This document shows positions 9,887 to 18,911 of a stretch of DNA of 38,922 nucleotides, one piece after another. Position 1 is the first letter of the stretch; each line of letters starts with the position of its first letter. The position numbers and the translations under genes were made by a program. Origin of the DNA: Candidatus Aminicenantota bacterium (GTDB lineage Bacteria > Acidobacteriota > Aminicenantia > Aminicenantales > UBA4085); contig JAPKZH010000643.1 of assembly GCA_026393905.1 (NCBI GenBank), positions 1-38,922 on the forward strand, given 5' to 3'. The notes under the pieces were generated by a model, which had not been told where the DNA came from, ran no database searches, and saw nothing but the letters and a program-made list of their open reading frames with translations.

Positions 9887-10931
9887 AGAGAAGCTTGCTT
9901 TCATCCTCCTGCTGGCTGTCTCCGTCCAGGCCCTGCCGGCTCAATGGAAGGACGACGTAGCCGGCATTTTTCGGGGGACGCGGGATCTTAAAAGCATCGT
10001 GGAATTGGTCCTGCCCCAGCTCGACAAAATGGACGCCGCCGATAAGGCCGACGCCTCGGGGCTGCTGGCGTTCTGTTTTAACAAGCTGAATGACAAGACG
10101 AACGAGATCAAATGGATCGCCGAGTATTTCGAGACCTACCGGGCCGGGGACTCGGGATACGCCTTTATCGACCTGGTGGGCCAGGCCGAGGTGATCGCCT
10201 TCCTTTCCAGCTGGAAAAGCCGCTATCCGTTCGTTCCGGAAATAGCCCTCATCGCCGGCGTCGGAGGCAACCCGATCATTATTCAAGGCATTCTGCCCCT
10301 CGGGTTCGACCTGACCGCCGATGCCTATTATAAATTTTCCGAGGGATCGACCGTCCTCAAGGCCGGCCTTTTCAAATCCGGCGCGAATATCCTCAGCCTG
10401 GATGCCAATGATCTTTTCTTAAAGCCGGGGAGGCACACGTATTTTCTGGAGCTCAAGGCGGGCGAGCTCGTCCTCAAGAAGGAACTCGACTTAGACATCG
10501 AGGTGTCTTCTCCCTGGAACGAGCCGAAAGCCCCGAGCCTGAAAAGGAAGCCCCTCTATTACAGGCTATCCATGTATGTCGGAGGGGAGCTGGTGATGGC
10601 CAGCCAGAAGATGGAGAATGCCGTGCCCCTCAAGCTGGACGTCAAGCCGAACCAGAATCCGTTCGGCTACAAACCGGACTATTATGTCACGCGCAATAAT
10701 CCCGGAAGGACAGATTACTTCTCGATCTCCACCGCCATCGAGCTGCTCTACCAGCTTTTCAAGGCCCTCCTGAAAAAGAAGGATGCGAAAGCCGAGCCGC
10801 CGAAAATCCAGCTGGTTCAAGAAATGACGATCTCCAACAAGCAAAAGGATGTGGACGGCAATGACCGGGAGACCAAGGTCTCGATCAAGCTGAAGACGAA
10901 AAACCTTCCTTACGTGTTGAGCGTCCCGTAA
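9876..10931 (+). CDS. Exported protein of unknown function
   Basis: MAIKEKLAFILLLAVSVQALPAQ signal peptide; the ATG at 9876 overlaps the upstream stop by 11 bp. Confidence 0.65.
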   Translation: MAIKEKLAFILLLAVSVQALPAQWKDDVAGIFRGTRDLKSIVELVLPQLDKMDAADKADASGLLAFCFNKLNDKTNEIKWIAEYFETYRAGDSGYAFIDLVGQAEVIAFLSSWKSRYPFVPEIALIAGVGGNPIIIQGILPLGFDLTADAYYKFSEGSTVLKAGLFKSGANILSLDANDLFLKPGRHTYFLELKAGELVLKKELDLDIEVSSPWNEPKAPSLKRKPLYYRLSMYVGGELVMASQKMENAVPLKLDVKPNQNPFGYKPDYYVTRNNPGRTDYFSISTAIELLYQLFKALLKKKDAKAEPPKIQLVQEMTISNKQKDVDGNDRETKVSIKLKTKNLPYVLSVP

Positions 10932-12036
10932 GGGAATGGAGAACATCTTCCACCCGGGCCAGGGCGGTGCGCAAGGCCTGCTCTTCGACGCCGAAGCCGA
11001 TTCGAAGAAAACGGTCCATTTCAAAGAGGTCGCCCGGGGCCAGGAAAACGCTTTTTTCGCGGATGATTTTTAAGGCCAGCTCCGTGGAATTTACGGGCAG
11101 GCTATAGCGGACAAACGTGATCGCGCCGGCCTTGGGAGGGATAAAGGCAAACGTGCCGTCCTGCTTTTTGAGCCAGGATTCCAGAATCGCATAATGATGA
11201 GTCAAGATCTCCCGGGTCCGCTTGAGGATGCGGTCGCGGACGCCGGGCGAAAGGGCGGTGCGTGCCAGGCGGTCGCTCAGGGCGCTCGGCGAGATGGTGG
11301 TGTAATCGTGGTAGGGTCCTATCTTTTGGATCGTGTCCATCGGCCCGACGATCCAGCCGATTCTCAACCCGGGCAAGCCGTACGCTTTGGAGAGGCCGTT
11401 GACGGAAATCACCTTGTCGTAGAGCCCCCAGAACGACGGCGTCCTTGGCCCGATCCTTTCTGCGTTCTGATAGACCTCATCCGCCAAGATCCAGGCGCCC
11501 GAGGCTTGAGCCAGGTCGATGATCGTCTTCATCTCATCTTGACTGAGGACCGCGCCGGTCGGATTGTTGGGATTGGTCAGGATAATGAGCTTCGTTTTTC
11601 GGGTGACCTGTTTTTTGAGCTCGTCGAGGTCCGGGGCCCAATGGCGTTCCTCCCGGAGATGGAATGTCTTGACCTTGGCCCCGAATCCGCGCAGCAGCCC
11701 CCACATCTGCATGTAGTTGGGAAGCTCGAAGATGACTTCGTCGCCGGGTTCGATGAGCGCCCACATCAAGAGATAGTTGGCCTCGGTGGAACCAGTCGTC
11801 ACTTGAATCTGTCCCGGGTTTAGGCCCGGGTATGAGGCGGCGATCTGTTCCCGGAGTTCGGGCGTTCCGTTCGTCTGGCTGTAGCCCAAGCCCAGCCTGA
11901 GAATTTCCTGGAGCTCGTCGGCGGGGACGAATTCCTCGAGGGAAAGGGCATGGACGCCGCTTTCGGCGAGGTTGTAATCGACCACGTTCTCCCACGTCGA
12001 CTGCATCCGTTCCAGTTTAAAGACTTCGATGTTCAT
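10885..12036 (-). CDS. PLP-dependent class I/II aminotransferase
   Basis: ILTNPNNPTGAVL, ILADEVYQNAE, SVNGLSKAYGLPGLRIGW (PLP lysine) motifs. Confidence 0.9.
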   Translation of the reverse strand: MNIEVFKLERMQSTWENVVDYNLAESGVHALSLEEFVPADELQEILRLGLGYSQTNGTPELREQIAASYPGLNPGQIQVTTGSTEANYLLMWALIEPGDEVIFELPNYMQMWGLLRGFGAKVKTFHLREERHWAPDLDELKKQVTRKTKLIILTNPNNPTGAVLSQDEMKTIIDLAQASGAWILADEVYQNAERIGPRTPSFWGLYDKVISVNGLSKAYGLPGLRIGWIVGPMDTIQKIGPYHDYTTISPSALSDRLARTALSPGVRDRILKRTREILTHHYAILESWLKKQDGTFAFIPPKAGAITFVRYSLPVNSTELALKIIREKSVFLAPGDLFEMDRFLRIGFGVEEQALRTALARVEDVLHSLTGRSTRKEGFSSSA

Positions 12037-12081
12037 GGCTGAACCTCATAGGATGTTATTCATGAAGGAGATCCTAAATTT

Positions 12082-12921
12082 CTATATTTCCACCTTAAAA
12101 AAGCCCTTCAGGCCGAAGCCGAAGATGATGGACAGGGCGAAGAAGACGATGAGCCAGTGAATATGCCAGCCGAAAAGATTCATGCCTGGGGCGGGATAGA
12201 CCACCTCGACCGATTGGATCCCCAGCTTTTTAAGGAGCGGCCTTTCGCCGGGATTGAACAGCTGGTCAAAAAAGCTCGAACTGGCTTTAACGGCGGAAAT
12301 CTTGGAAAGTCGGTGTTGCTCCACCGCGACTTGTTTGGGAAAGGACTGATTCTCCCATCGGAAGGTAATGGTGTGGACGCCCTTGTCGAGGGCCCGCAGA
12401 CGCCAATCGATTTCCCGGAGTTCTTCGATTCTCAGGGCGGGAGTTTCGACCGAGATGCCGGCGGGCGGTTCGATCGCAATTTCTATCTGGAAAGGATTTT
12501 TGCCTTCTTCGAGCTTGATTTTCAGGACGGCCTCTTGCCCGACATCCAAAGACCGGTACCCGAACCAGAGGTTGAGTTGGATGAGGATGAGAAGGACCGG
12601 AACGATCATGACCAGCATCGGCTTGGCGGAATAGCTGAGGTATTTCAGGTTGGCGAGTAGGATGTGGCCGTAAGCCTTCAAAGACACTCGCATGTTGTCC
12701 TTATAAAGGCGAAGCTCCAGCAGGTGGGCTTTAATCTTGTTTTTGGCCTTTCGGATGCCTTCCTGGTTGGAGGTGTGGCGGAAAATAAAGAGCATCAACA
12801 GGCCTGTCAGGAGAGAGATGAGGATCATCCCGAACCACGGGCTTGCCTGGCGGAACGGCAGAAAAATGATTTCAAAGATCCTGCCGAAGGCCGCGTTAAA
12901 TGTCCACATCGTTCCCTTCAC
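12082..12921 (-). CDS. Membrane protein with EMC3/TMCO1 (DUF106, Oxa1 superfamily)-like topology
   Basis: TM1, charged helical segment, then LSYSAKPMLVMIVPVLLILIQLNLWFGY (resembles the KPML..iPvLli TM2 signature), ~130-aa extracytoplasmic region, TM3. Confidence 0.5.
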   Translation of the reverse strand: MKGTMWTFNAAFGRIFEIIFLPFRQASPWFGMILISLLTGLLMLFIFRHTSNQEGIRKAKNKIKAHLLELRLYKDNMRVSLKAYGHILLANLKYLSYSAKPMLVMIVPVLLILIQLNLWFGYRSLDVGQEAVLKIKLEEGKNPFQIEIAIEPPAGISVETPALRIEELREIDWRLRALDKGVHTITFRWENQSFPKQVAVEQHRLSKISAVKASSSFFDQLFNPGERPLLKKLGIQSVEVVYPAPGMNLFGWHIHWLIVFFALSIIFGFGLKGFFKVEI

Positions 12922-12939
12922 TCAAAATGTAAAATGGCA

Positions 12940-13131
12940 TCAGGAGATATATCCCAGCCCCTTTAGTTTTTTCTTGATCTCTTCCTCGGAATCGGACTCT
13001 TCGATCTTGGCGATCTCTTTTTCCAGGCAGTGGGTGATGAACTCCTCTACCGAGGAATATCCGGACATCTCGGCGTATTTCCGAACCTTGTCCATCAGGC
13101 TTTTATCCAGCTTGATCTTCTCTTTGCCCAT
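12940..13131 (-). CDS. Small ribbon-helix-helix-like protein
   Basis: MGKEKIKLDKSLMDKVRKYAEMSGYSSVEEFITHCLEKEIAKIEE: beta-helix-helix pattern. ATG at 13131 has GGAGAGGAC upstream; longer start at 13176 would translate a dispersed repeat. Confidence 0.6.
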   Translation of the reverse strand: MGKEKIKLDKSLMDKVRKYAEMSGYSSVEEFITHCLEKEIAKIEESDSEEEIKKKLKGLGYIS

Positions 13132-13144
13132 ACGTCCTCTCCTC

Positions 13145-13174
13145 GTCATGGCGAGGCGCTTCGCTCGCGATGAC
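13145..13174. repeat. GTCATNGCGAG-type dispersed palindrome
   Basis: GTCATGGCGAG GCGCTTCG CTCGCGATGAC, arms pair 10/11. Confidence 0.75.
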
Positions 13175-13179
13175 ATCTA

Positions 13180-15168
13180 TCAAAATATCGTTTTCCCGAT
13201 TAAATCCCTGGGCTTTTCGACGCCGAAGACGTCGAGGATCGTCGCCGTGAGATCATAGAGGGCGGGGGCTTCAGCCAGGATCGGGCGATTGGCGACCAGG
13301 ATCCCGGTGAGGATCTCCGCCGCGCCCATGTGGTCGCCGCTCCATTTTCCCTTGTTGTCCTCGAGCACGTTCTTTTCCATTTTTCCGAGCGGCGAGCCGA
13401 AGGAAATGCGATAGCCGCGGTTGAATCCCAGGACGATATCGGGCGCCTCTCCGACAAATGGACCGGAATAGACATCCTTGGCGACATAGGCCTTCAATAA
13501 AACCCTCTGACCCGTCTTGGGATCGACGAATTCTTCCAGCTTTTTTGCGATTTCCCGGACCAGGTTCTCTTTTTCGGCGCCGTCTCCGACGATGCCTTCG
13601 GCCTCCCGGCCCCTCTGATTGATATACAAGCCGTTCAGGCCTACTCCGAAGGCTTTCGTCCTCGACCAGTCCGTGTCGGGAAAAAGATTTCCGGTTTCCA
13701 GTTTGAAGGGATTGGTCAGGACATGATAGCCGTTTTCCTTGAGCCAAGTGTTCAAGCTGAAACTGCGGCTGAAAGGATTGAATCCGTGGTCGGACATGAC
13801 GATGACAATCGTATCTTTGTCGATTTTATCCATGGCCCTGCCCAGGATCGAATCCGCTTCCCTGTAGATGTTTTCGATGACCTTCCCGTATTTGGCGGCC
13901 AGCCCCGCATCATAAGCGGGATGCTTCTCATCGAGCAGCCGCCAGAACATGTGCTGGCGCTGGTCTGTGCTCGAGATGTAATAAAAGAGAAGCCCGGAAT
14001 CAAACCGCCCCAGTTCGTCGTCCAGCATAACCTTGCTTTCTTGAAGGACGAAATCATCCTGTTCTAGGAATTCGCCTTCATCCAGGATGTCATTATCGAG
14101 GGCGCTGGTATCGGCAGGAAGCCCTTTGGTGAAAAACGGGCCGAATCTTTTTTCGAGCTCCGCGGCATAGGCTGACGGGGTGGAAAGGGGAAGGGCAGGA
14201 TCGGCCGGGTCGATGTTGATTGAGGAGACATAGAGCTTGAAGTTGGGCCGGACTTCCTTGAGGTAGAACATGCAGATGCCGCTCACGCTTTGGGTTGGAA
14301 TCAGGGAAAAGCGGACCCTCTTCCAGCCGCTCCATTCTTTTTCTTTTAGGATGAATTCCTGGTCCTGGATGGCGACCTTGGCCACCGGGTTTTGCGGGTC
14401 GAGGAAGACCTTGAACTCGATCTCGGCTTCCGGCCGGTCTTTTTTAAAGGTGTTGGCAGGACCCGGGAGCTTGGAATCCACCCGGTTCCCGATGACATAA
14501 ACCGGATGGACGGATCCTCCGCCGATATCCTCTTTGATCTCTTTAGGCTCAGTTGTGTAATACCTGAAAGAGTTGTAATTGCCCAGGAGATCCGGCGTCC
14601 CCAGTCCGGAAAATGTTTTTTGCTTGGAGGGAACAGGAGGATAGTTGGCGGGCATTTTAAAAATCGCCGCCGGGATGTCGTGCTCCTCCAGGATCTGCCA
14701 GAAAGCTTTGCCCTGGCGGAGGTTCCGGACCTCTCCGCCTTTTATGGGAAGGACCCAGTTTCCGACGCGGATCGTCTTTTTCGCTTCTTCGGTTAAGGCT
14801 GCGGAAAAAACAGGCCAATAGTTTTTGGGATCGCGGTGGATAAAATCGAAAATGCCGTGGCCGCCCGGGTTCGTGCCGGCGATGAAATTGGACCAGGCGA
14901 CGGGGCTCTGGGGCGGGATGCTCGTGCCGAGCCTGCGGAATCCTCCTTGTCCGATGAGACGTTTAAAGGCGGGCAGCTTGCCTTCGCTCATCCAGACATT
15001 CGTGAGATGCGGGTCCATCCCGTCAAACCCGAGTATCAGGACTTTCTTGTTTGTGGCCGTTTTGCCAAAGGTTCGAGTCACAAGATTCGAGCGCGATTCC
15101 AAGGCCAGCAGGGAGGCGGCCCCTAGGCTATATTTCAAAAAATCCCGGCGATGGATCGGCTCGCTCAT
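13180..15168 (-). CDS. Alkaline phosphatase superfamily (type I phosphodiesterase/nucleotide pyrophosphatase-like) protein, Tat signal
   Basis: MSEPIHRRDFLKYSLGAASLLAL Tat signal; GFDGMDPHLT, PQSPVAWSNFIAGTNPGGHGIFDF, MSDHGFNPF, GDHMGAAE. Confidence 0.88.
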   Translation of the reverse strand: MSEPIHRRDFLKYSLGAASLLALESRSNLVTRTFGKTATNKKVLILGFDGMDPHLTNVWMSEGKLPAFKRLIGQGGFRRLGTSIPPQSPVAWSNFIAGTNPGGHGIFDFIHRDPKNYWPVFSAALTEEAKKTIRVGNWVLPIKGGEVRNLRQGKAFWQILEEHDIPAAIFKMPANYPPVPSKQKTFSGLGTPDLLGNYNSFRYYTTEPKEIKEDIGGGSVHPVYVIGNRVDSKLPGPANTFKKDRPEAEIEFKVFLDPQNPVAKVAIQDQEFILKEKEWSGWKRVRFSLIPTQSVSGICMFYLKEVRPNFKLYVSSINIDPADPALPLSTPSAYAAELEKRFGPFFTKGLPADTSALDNDILDEGEFLEQDDFVLQESKVMLDDELGRFDSGLLFYYISSTDQRQHMFWRLLDEKHPAYDAGLAAKYGKVIENIYREADSILGRAMDKIDKDTIVIVMSDHGFNPFSRSFSLNTWLKENGYHVLTNPFKLETGNLFPDTDWSRTKAFGVGLNGLYINQRGREAEGIVGDGAEKENLVREIAKKLEEFVDPKTGQRVLLKAYVAKDVYSGPFVGEAPDIVLGFNRGYRISFGSPLGKMEKNVLEDNKGKWSGDHMGAAEILTGILVANRPILAEAPALYDLTATILDVFGVEKPRDLIGKTIF

Positions 15169-17300
15169 GATTTCTTCTCCTTGGCCGCGGGCGCGATTCC
15201 CGGCTTGGTCAGCAAAGACCGGCCGTCCATGTGGGCCGGCGGCTCCAGCCCGAAGAGCTCGAGCACCGTCGGCGCGATGTCCATGATCGAAGGATTTTTG
15301 GCATCGATTTTCCGGCTGCAGAAAAGTACGCCCGGTACCCAGGCCGGGTCGATGCAGTGGTCGCCGCTCCAGGCCTTGGTGTTGTCCTCGAAGACGGCGG
15401 GCGTGATTTTTCCGGTCACGCCTTCCCAGGAAGCCCGGTAGCCGGCATTGTATCCGATGATCAAGTCCGGCGAGTTTTCTTTATAAGGTCCATGATAGAT
15501 TTCGTCCCGGTCATAGACCCGGCTGACGGCTACCACTCCCTTTTCCTCGTCCTTCAGTCCGGTGAGTTTTTTCAGGAGTTCGGCTTTCAGCGCTCTTGTC
15601 TCGTCGCCGGCTCCGACCAGGCCCTTGGCCTCGCGGCCCTTCTCGTTGACATAGAGCCCGCCCAAGCCCAGGGCGTAGGCCTTCGTCCTTTCCCAGTCCA
15701 CATCCCTGAACCACTCCTCGCTTTCGGCCTTGCCGTTTTTCAAGAACAGATAGCCGGTTTTATGGAGCCAGGAATTGAGGTTGACGCCGCGTTTGAACGA
15801 CTTGAAGCCGTGGTCGGACATGATAAAAAGCGCGCTCTTCTCACCCATTTTTTTCCAGAGGCGGCCGACCATCTCGTCCATGTTCCGGAAGAGCTCTTCG
15901 ATGACCTTATCGCTCATCAGGGCCCGGCCGCTTTTGAGCGCCGGGTGGTCCTTGTCCAGGTATCTCCAGAACATATGGGAAATGCTGTCGGTCGTCTCGA
16001 ACACGCAGATGACCAGGCCCTTCTTGGTCTTGGCCAGGGCATTGTCGACCATGGCTTCCCATTCGCGGTGGTTCGAGTAGGTCAGCTCAAGAAAAGCCTG
16101 CTCGCTCAGCGCACCTTCATTGAGCGCCCAGGTGTCGTTGGCTTCCCCGAGGGTGATAAAGCTCCCCAGGAGCTTCGACAGATAGACCGAATAGATGAAT
16201 GGATGGGAGATGGGCAGGGCGGGCTTTTCCGGATCGATATTGAGGGGCGTGAGATACATCTCGAAATACGGCCGAACCTGGGAGACATAAAAACGGCAGA
16301 TGGCCTTGATTTTCATGCCCAGGCCGGGGCGAAATGTCAGGCGAATCCAGGGCGAAAATGTTTCTTTTTTCAGCATGATTTTCTGCCCCGAGACTTCGAT
16401 CCGGGCTTGTTCTTTTTCGGGCTCGATCGAAATCCTCATCGGCAGCCGGATTTCTTCCGCTTTTTTGAGGAGCGAGTTGTCCGGCCCCGAGATGTATGTC
16501 TCGACCCTGTTCCCTTTCACCTCGACGGGAATGGCGATCCCGCCCTCGCGCTTTTTGATCTTATCCGGGTCCGAAGTGTAAAAGGAGAATGTTCCCTGGC
16601 TTCCTTTGAGGTCGGGCGCGCACATCCCGGACAGCAGATGCCCCTTGAATTTTTCAGGCGGAAATGTGATCGGCACCCTCAGGACGGTGCTGAAAATTCC
16701 ATGGTCGCCCAGGATCTTCCAAAACGGAACACTTTTCCGCAGGCCCCTGATTTCCGGCTTGGAAAGCGGGACGTTGTATTTTCCGAGAGAAAAGACTCTT
16801 TTGGGCTTTCCGATCCGGGCTGAGGAGAGGTCGGGAAGATAGGTCTTCGGGTCGCGGCTGAGAAAGTCGAAGATATTATGCTTGGACGGTTCGGAGCCGG
16901 TCATGAACGAAGACCAGGCGACGGGAGAGATAGCCGGGGTCGTCGTTTGGAGACGGGCATAGGCCCCTTCCTGTTTGAGCTTCGAAAGATGGGGCAATTT
17001 GCCATCGGCCATGTATTTTTCGGCGAGCTCCGGGGAGAGCCCGTCGAGCCCGATGATGACCACCTGCTCGACCTGGCTTTTCTTGTACGCTTTTTTCCCT
17101 CTGATCAGGCGAAAAAAGAAGCGGAAAGGCCAGGCCACGAAGGAAAAAATGGCCAGAAAAAAAGTCAGGAAGAGGACGAGAAATGAGGAAAGAAAAGCGA
17201 ATCCGGCTCCCGGGCCGATATAGGCAGCGAGAGGAAGGCCTGATAAGAAGAATAAAAGAATAACCGCTCCGATTTTTGCCAGGCGATTTTTCTTGTCCAT
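15165..17300 (-). CDS. Alkaline phosphatase superfamily protein, N-terminal membrane anchor
   Basis: GLDGLSPELAEK, AISPVAWSSFMTGSEPSKHNIFDF, MSDHGFKSF, GDHCIDP; N-terminus MDKKNRLAKIGAVILLFFLSGLPLAAYIGPGAGFAF with two TM helices. ATG at 17300 preferred over 17480; 4-bp overlap with next gene. Confidence 0.85.
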   Translation of the reverse strand: MDKKNRLAKIGAVILLFFLSGLPLAAYIGPGAGFAFLSSFLVLFLTFFLAIFSFVAWPFRFFFRLIRGKKAYKKSQVEQVVIIGLDGLSPELAEKYMADGKLPHLSKLKQEGAYARLQTTTPAISPVAWSSFMTGSEPSKHNIFDFLSRDPKTYLPDLSSARIGKPKRVFSLGKYNVPLSKPEIRGLRKSVPFWKILGDHGIFSTVLRVPITFPPEKFKGHLLSGMCAPDLKGSQGTFSFYTSDPDKIKKREGGIAIPVEVKGNRVETYISGPDNSLLKKAEEIRLPMRISIEPEKEQARIEVSGQKIMLKKETFSPWIRLTFRPGLGMKIKAICRFYVSQVRPYFEMYLTPLNIDPEKPALPISHPFIYSVYLSKLLGSFITLGEANDTWALNEGALSEQAFLELTYSNHREWEAMVDNALAKTKKGLVICVFETTDSISHMFWRYLDKDHPALKSGRALMSDKVIEELFRNMDEMVGRLWKKMGEKSALFIMSDHGFKSFKRGVNLNSWLHKTGYLFLKNGKAESEEWFRDVDWERTKAYALGLGGLYVNEKGREAKGLVGAGDETRALKAELLKKLTGLKDEEKGVVAVSRVYDRDEIYHGPYKENSPDLIIGYNAGYRASWEGVTGKITPAVFEDNTKAWSGDHCIDPAWVPGVLFCSRKIDAKNPSIMDIAPTVLELFGLEPPAHMDGRSLLTKPGIAPAAKEKKS

Positions 17301-17388
17301 GCGAACCGCGGAATGGAGGCCGGCAGATCTGATCTTTTGGATCATTTCGGACCAAGCGCAGAGTCTCCTCTTGCCGCGCGGAAGGCAC

Positions 17389-17462
17389 GAGATTGCCACG
17401 GCCCAAGGGGCCTCGCAACGACTGCGTCGGATGGCCATAGCCCAAAGCGCCTGGGAACGACG
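17389..17462. repeat. Two adjacent diverged GTCATTGCGAGG-type repeats (reverse orientation)
   Basis: Reverse complement: GTCGTTGCGAGGCCCCTTGGGCCGTGGCAATCTC (17389-17422) and GTCGTTCCCAGGCGCTTTGGGCTATGGCCATCC (17429-17462). Confidence 0.7.
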
Positions 17463-17479
17463 TCTTGTCTGATCTGTCA

Positions 17480-18775
17480 TTAAAAGCGATCCAAAATGAT
17501 CTGGGAAAGATCCGATATCGAGAGGTCCTGTCCGAAATCGTTTTTGGCCAGGAAAAAGGCATCATCCCAGGTGTGCATGCCCTGGAGCCCGGGCGTGCGC
17601 CCGAAGATCTCTTTTTTCTTGACCGAGCCTTTCAAGTCAAAACCCGGCTCAGAAAGGACGATCAGGTCCGGACCTTGAGAAACAAGCGGGCCGGAATAGA
17701 TGTCTTTGGCAAGGAAGACTTTCCGGATGATTTTTTTCCCCTCATACTCCAGCTTTTCCAGCTTCCGGACGATCTCCTCTTTGAGGGATTTCTGCTCCCC
17801 GGCGCGGACCGAGCCGTTGGGAAACTTATCTTTATAATTTAAATAGATGCGGCTGGGATCCAGGGCGAAGGCGATGGACTTGGCGGATATGTCTTCCAAG
17901 CCCTTTGGCGAGGAATTGGCGAACTTGAGGTATTTTTCTTTCTCGAGCCAGGCGTTGAGATAAACTTCCTGTCGGATGCCCGTGAAGCCATGATCGGAAA
18001 GAAAGAAGATATTTTCCTCGTCGCCCGCCGTTTTGCGGAAGGAGGAATATATTTTATTGACGAGCCGGTCGATCTGGCGGTAATAATCGAGAAAATTCTG
18101 GTGGTGAGGGTGGTTCGGGTCCTCATAGGCGTTCCAGAGAAAGTGGTGGAGCCTGTCGGTCCCCGTGATGACGAACTCAAAATAGTCCCATTCCTCCTCC
18201 CAAAAAAGGTTCAAGGCCTTCTGACGGCCCATGAGCGTTTTGATCAGTTCCTGCCAGAGAAAGCCGTGGTTCTCCCGGGCTTTGAGCGTGTCGATATCGA
18301 TCTGGTAGCCCATCTGTTCCAGGTCGACCTTATATGAAGGCGGATAGACGGCCTTGGCCAGCTCGATAGCCACGAACCCGGAGATGAGCACCCCGTTGAT
18401 TTTCCGGGCCGGGTAAGTGGACGGCTGGTTGATGATGATGCATTTTTTGCCTTTTTCGCTTAGGCCGTCCCAAAAAGTCGGCACCTGGACATCTAAAAAA
18501 TTCGGAAAGCGAAGGTCATAGGAGCGGGGTTTTAGGTCGGTAAACCCGAAAATGCCGTGCGTTCCCGGATTGGTACCGGTCATGAAGTTGGTCCAGCTGA
18601 CGGCAGAGATCTCGGGAAGGCTGGCCTTCATTTTATGGAGATGACCGGAATCGATGATCCTCCCCAGAGCCGACATGATCCCCTTCTTGGCCAGGTCGAT
18701 GAGAAGGCCGTAGGGAACGCCGTCCAGGCCGATAACGCAAACGCGTTTTTCATTTTTTTTCTTGAAGATAGACAT
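17480..18775 (-). CDS. Alkaline phosphatase superfamily protein, no signal (predicted cytosolic)
   Basis: VCVIGLDGVPYGLLIDL, EISAVSWTNFMTGTNPGTHGIFGF, LSDHGFTGIRQ, MHTWDDAF. Confidence 0.85.
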   Translation of the reverse strand: MSIFKKKNEKRVCVIGLDGVPYGLLIDLAKKGIMSALGRIIDSGHLHKMKASLPEISAVSWTNFMTGTNPGTHGIFGFTDLKPRSYDLRFPNFLDVQVPTFWDGLSEKGKKCIIINQPSTYPARKINGVLISGFVAIELAKAVYPPSYKVDLEQMGYQIDIDTLKARENHGFLWQELIKTLMGRQKALNLFWEEEWDYFEFVITGTDRLHHFLWNAYEDPNHPHHQNFLDYYRQIDRLVNKIYSSFRKTAGDEENIFFLSDHGFTGIRQEVYLNAWLEKEKYLKFANSSPKGLEDISAKSIAFALDPSRIYLNYKDKFPNGSVRAGEQKSLKEEIVRKLEKLEYEGKKIIRKVFLAKDIYSGPLVSQGPDLIVLSEPGFDLKGSVKKKEIFGRTPGLQGMHTWDDAFFLAKNDFGQDLSISDLSQIILDRF

Positions 18776-18820
18776 AAACCGGCCTATTATAGCACCAAAA
18801 GCCGAGTTGTCAATTAAACG

Positions 18821-18911
18821 GGGTCAAAGCTACACATTTGACACATTTTATGGGTGTGGCGCCGGAAAAAGCCCTTTTCCATGGATTTTGTCAGATGTGT
18901 AGCTTTGACCC
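18821..18911. repeat. REP-like inverted-repeat element with GGGGTCAAA end
   Basis: GGGTCAAAGCTACACAT (18821-18837) is the exact reverse complement of ATGTGTAGCTTTGACCC (18895-18911); intergenic. Confidence 0.85.

Noticed and set aside
12940-13131. Toxin-antitoxin module
   Set aside because: The RHH-like protein has no adjacent toxin-like gene; neighbours are phosphodiesterase and a membrane protein.
15231-16823. 530-aa + strand ORF
   Set aside because: Entirely antisense to the AlkP gene with clear motifs; arises from codon bias in the opposite frame.
17301-17480. N-terminal extension of the middle AlkP protein in the ORF track
   Set aside because: It is translated repeat DNA; the ATG at 17300 begins a normal signal/TM segment.
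18821-18911. CRISPR-like repeat
   Set aside because: Single inverted repeat, no regularly spaced direct repeats or cas genes.
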